Below are positions 4,349-5,757 of a stretch of DNA of 5,757 bases, piece after piece (positions within the stretch are counted from its first letter, which is position 1; each line of letters begins with the position of its first letter). The notes under the pieces are model-generated. The model did not search any database. It was not told where the DNA came from and saw only the letters and a list, made by a program, of their open reading frames with translations. The DNA is from Oscillospiraceae bacterium (GTDB taxonomy: Bacteria > Bacillota > Clostridia > Oscillospirales > Oscillospiraceae), in contig JAEDKB010000113.1 in NCBI GenBank assembly GCA_016296045.1, forward strand, positions 1-5,757, given 5' to 3'. A program made the translations under genes and the position numbers.

Positions 4349-5497
4349 TCAGCCGCTCATGCAGGCGGTTCTCAGAAGCCGCAGCGTCAGCTCCCACAGC
4401 GTCAACCGTTCTACCGTCTCCGGTGCGATGATCGGAATTTCCGCAAGCACCCGTTCTCCGGCTGACAGCGTCAGCGTTCCGAGCTGCTGTCCGGCGGTGA
4501 CCGGAGCTGCAATCTCCTCGCAGACGGAAACCGTTTTCACAATTTTCGATTGTTCGCCCTTTTCAATCAGGATCGGAGCCGTCTCCTGCAAAACAGGCGT
4601 CAGGGTGTCCTGCGTGCCCAGAACAACATGGAGCGGCTTCAGCGGCTCATCCGGCTCAGCGTTTACAAGCGCATAGTTCGCAAAGCCGTAATCCAGCAGC
4701 GCCTTGGCGGACTGGAAACGGTCGGTGGAGCTGCTGCAATTCAGCACGACCGCGATCAGCTCAATGCCGTCACGCTTTGCGCTTGCGGAAATACAGTGAC
4801 CGGCGGCAGAGGTGTAGCCGGTTTTCAGACCGGTCGTGCCCTCGTAAAACCGAACAAGCTTGTTGGTGTTGGAAAGGCCGAATTTACCGTCGCGCACCGT
4901 GTCCATCCAGATGGTTGTGTATTTCCGAATCTCATCATGACGCAGCAGCTCGCGTGAGATCACTGCGATGTCGTGTGCCGTGGTCAGATGTTCTGCGGCG
5001 TTCGGCTCGTCGTCCAGACCGGTGCAGTTTACATAATGTGTGTCCGTCAGACCAAGCTCCTGTGCGCGTGCGTTCATCATTTCCACAAACGCCGCTTCGC
5101 TGCCTGCGATATGCTCTGCCAGAGCGGTCGCGCAGTCATTTGCCGAGCTGACAACAACGGATTTGAGCATTTCGTCCATGCTCATCTGCTCGCCGACCTC
5201 AAGATAGACCTGACTTCCGCCCTTCGCTGCGGCGTTTTCCGAGGCAATGACCGTGTCATCCCAGCCGATCCGACCGCTGTCAAGTGCTTCCATCACCAGA
5301 AGCAGCGTCATGACCTTTGTGACCGAGGCGGGCGGCAGACGTTCATCGGCGTTTTTTTCAAACAGGATCGTTCCCGTTGCCGCATCCATCAGGATGGCTG
5401 ACGGTGCGGGTATGTCAAGACCCTCTGCTCCTGCCGACGGCAGAAAGCTGCATACCAATGCCAGAGAAAGTACGATTGCAAAAATTCGTTTGCTCAT
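4349..5497 (-). CDS. dacF: D-alanyl-D-alanine carboxypeptidase, DacF-type penicillin-binding protein (peptidase S11)
   Basis: An exported enzyme of 382 residues that removes the terminal D-alanine from peptidoglycan pentapeptides, limiting cross-linking. The N-terminus is a signal peptide (MSKR, a hydrophobic stretch at about 5-20, likely cut after AGA at 24). The three active-site motifs are in order and correctly spaced: SVTK (58-61, nucleophile S58), SAN (118-120) and KTG (225-227). A C-terminal beta-domain covers about 276-360. The last 22 residues (TVERLTLWELTLRLLRTACMSG without its edges) form an amphipathic helix of the kind that anchors such proteins to the outer membrane face. Size and order match DacF/PBP5-like enzymes. 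The ATG has GGAGG at 5506-5510 with an 8-base gap. I found no convincing promoter upstream; TATAAA on the minus strand (5550-5555) lacks a good -35. Housekeeping and sporulation-linked paralogues exist in Clostridia and cannot be told apart here, so the symbol is approximate. Confidence 0.93.
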   Translation of the reverse strand: MSKRIFAIVLSLALVCSFLPSAGAEGLDIPAPSAILMDAATGTILFEKNADERLPPASVTKVMTLLLVMEALDSGRIGWDDTVIASENAAAKGGSQVYLEVGEQMSMDEMLKSVVVSSANDCATALAEHIAGSEAAFVEMMNARAQELGLTDTHYVNCTGLDDEPNAAEHLTTAHDIAVISRELLRHDEIRKYTTIWMDTVRDGKFGLSNTNKLVRFYEGTTGLKTGYTSAAGHCISASAKRDGIELIAVVLNCSSSTDRFQSAKALLDYGFANYALVNAEPDEPLKPLHVVLGTQDTLTPVLQETAPILIEKGEQSKIVKTVSVCEEIAAPVTAGQQLGTLTLSAGERVLAEIPIIAPETVERLTLWELTLRLLRTACMSG

Positions 5498-5641
5498 TCA
5501 AATCCCCTCCGCTTCATCGCAGTACAAGCGTATGAGGCAGGGGGGCGGTTTTATACATTCCAAAGAGGGAAATTCTTTGCGGAAGAAAAGAACGACGGCG
5601 CAGCGATGAAAGTCGGACTGTACTTTTTGAGGAAGAACTGA

Positions 5642-5647
5642 TAAAAT
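5642..5647 (+). promoter_or_regulatory. Possible extended -10 box for the methylthiotransferase gene
   Basis: TAAAAT (5642-5647) is preceded by TG one base upstream (5639-5640), an extended -10 pattern. The base set 17 upstream (TGTACT, 5619-5624) is a weak -35. Transcription would start near 5654, about 58 bases before the ATG. A second -10-like TATGAT at 5658-5663 has no -35 partner. The 214-base gap between the two divergent genes holds nothing else I can name. Confidence 0.35.
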
Positions 5648-5711
5648 GGAACCGAAGTATGATACGGTTTGTCCGTGCAAAGGATTTTTGTTGTTATTTT
5701 GGAGAGCTTCA

Positions 5712-5757
5712 ATGAAATTTCACTGTTATACCCTGGGCTGCAAAGTAAATCAATATG
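5712..5757 (+). CDS. mtaB: tRNA t6A37 methylthiotransferase MtaB, N-terminal fragment (cut by window edge)
   Basis: Only 15 codons are visible: MKFHCYTLGCKVNQY. The TLGCKVNQYE start is the hallmark of MtaB (YqeV), where the Cys at residue 10 is the first ligand of the N-terminal iron-sulfur cluster domain. Sister enzymes begin differently: MiaB with YGCQMN and RimO with SLGCPKN. MtaB is a radical-SAM enzyme that adds a methylthio group to t6A at position 37 of tRNAs reading ANN codons. GGAGAG (5701-5706) lies 5 bases before the ATG. The gene is divergent from the carboxypeptidase gene. The rest lies beyond the window, so integrity cannot be judged. Confidence 0.85.
   Translation, partial: MKFHCYTLGCKVNQY

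Noticed and set aside
4359..5609. Several plus-strand frames of 105-142 codons opposite the carboxypeptidase gene
   Set aside because: They are antisense shadows with Arg/Ser/Cys-rich products and no ribosome sites.
5498..5680. A 60-codon minus-strand frame ending exactly before the carboxypeptidase ATG
   Set aside because: It begins at TTG with no ribosome site and the product has no recognisable features. The TGA-ATG junction is suggestive of coupling, but the good GGAGG of the carboxypeptidase gene suffices.

Overview
The window looks like chromosome from a Gram-positive, Clostridia-type bacterium, most likely Oscillospiraceae/Ruminococcaceae-like. The evidence is strong GGAGG ribosome sites, a pyrophosphate-type phosphofructokinase, a Firmicutes-style split tyrosine-kinase module (adaptor, kinase and PHP phosphatase as separate proteins), a secreted DacF-type carboxypeptidase and intergenic palindromic repeats. 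The taxonomic placement is inference; no rRNA or marker gene is complete here.

Layout. 1-347 has no gene and holds a dense cluster of hairpins arranged as two related modules; at least four have A-run/T-run flanks and could terminate transcription in both directions. 348-1592 (minus) is a PPi-dependent 6-phosphofructokinase. 1593-1787 is a divergent promoter region with one good sigma-A-like promoter facing each way. 1788-3951 (plus) is a tight three-gene operon: a Wzz/CpsC-like membrane adaptor, a CpsD-like tyrosine kinase with a tyrosine-rich tail, and a CpsB/YwqE-like PHP-domain tyrosine phosphatase. 3952-4348 holds a weak hairpin, two 85-bp direct copies of a palindromic repeat, a doubtful small ORF and a strong bidirectional terminator. 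4349-5497 (minus) is a D-alanyl-D-alanine carboxypeptidase (penicillin-binding protein, family S11). After a second divergent intergenic region, the first 15 codons of a tRNA methylthiotransferase (MtaB type) begin at 5712 and run off the right edge.

How the genes fit together. The operon at 1788-3951 is a complete phosphotyrosine switch: the adaptor's cytoplasmic tail is expected to activate the kinase, the kinase autophosphorylates its tyrosine cluster, and the phosphatase reverses this. In relatives such a switch controls capsule or exopolysaccharide assembly, but no glycosyltransferase, flippase or polymerase gene is seen here, so it is stand-alone within the window, as in Bacillus ywqCDE. 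The carboxypeptidase trims peptidoglycan stem peptides, so the middle and right parts share a cell-envelope theme, but terminators and opposite strands separate them and there is no sign of co-regulation. The phosphofructokinase and MtaB are housekeeping genes. I see no phage, transposase, CRISPR or defence genes. The least explained material is the two intergenic repeat clusters.
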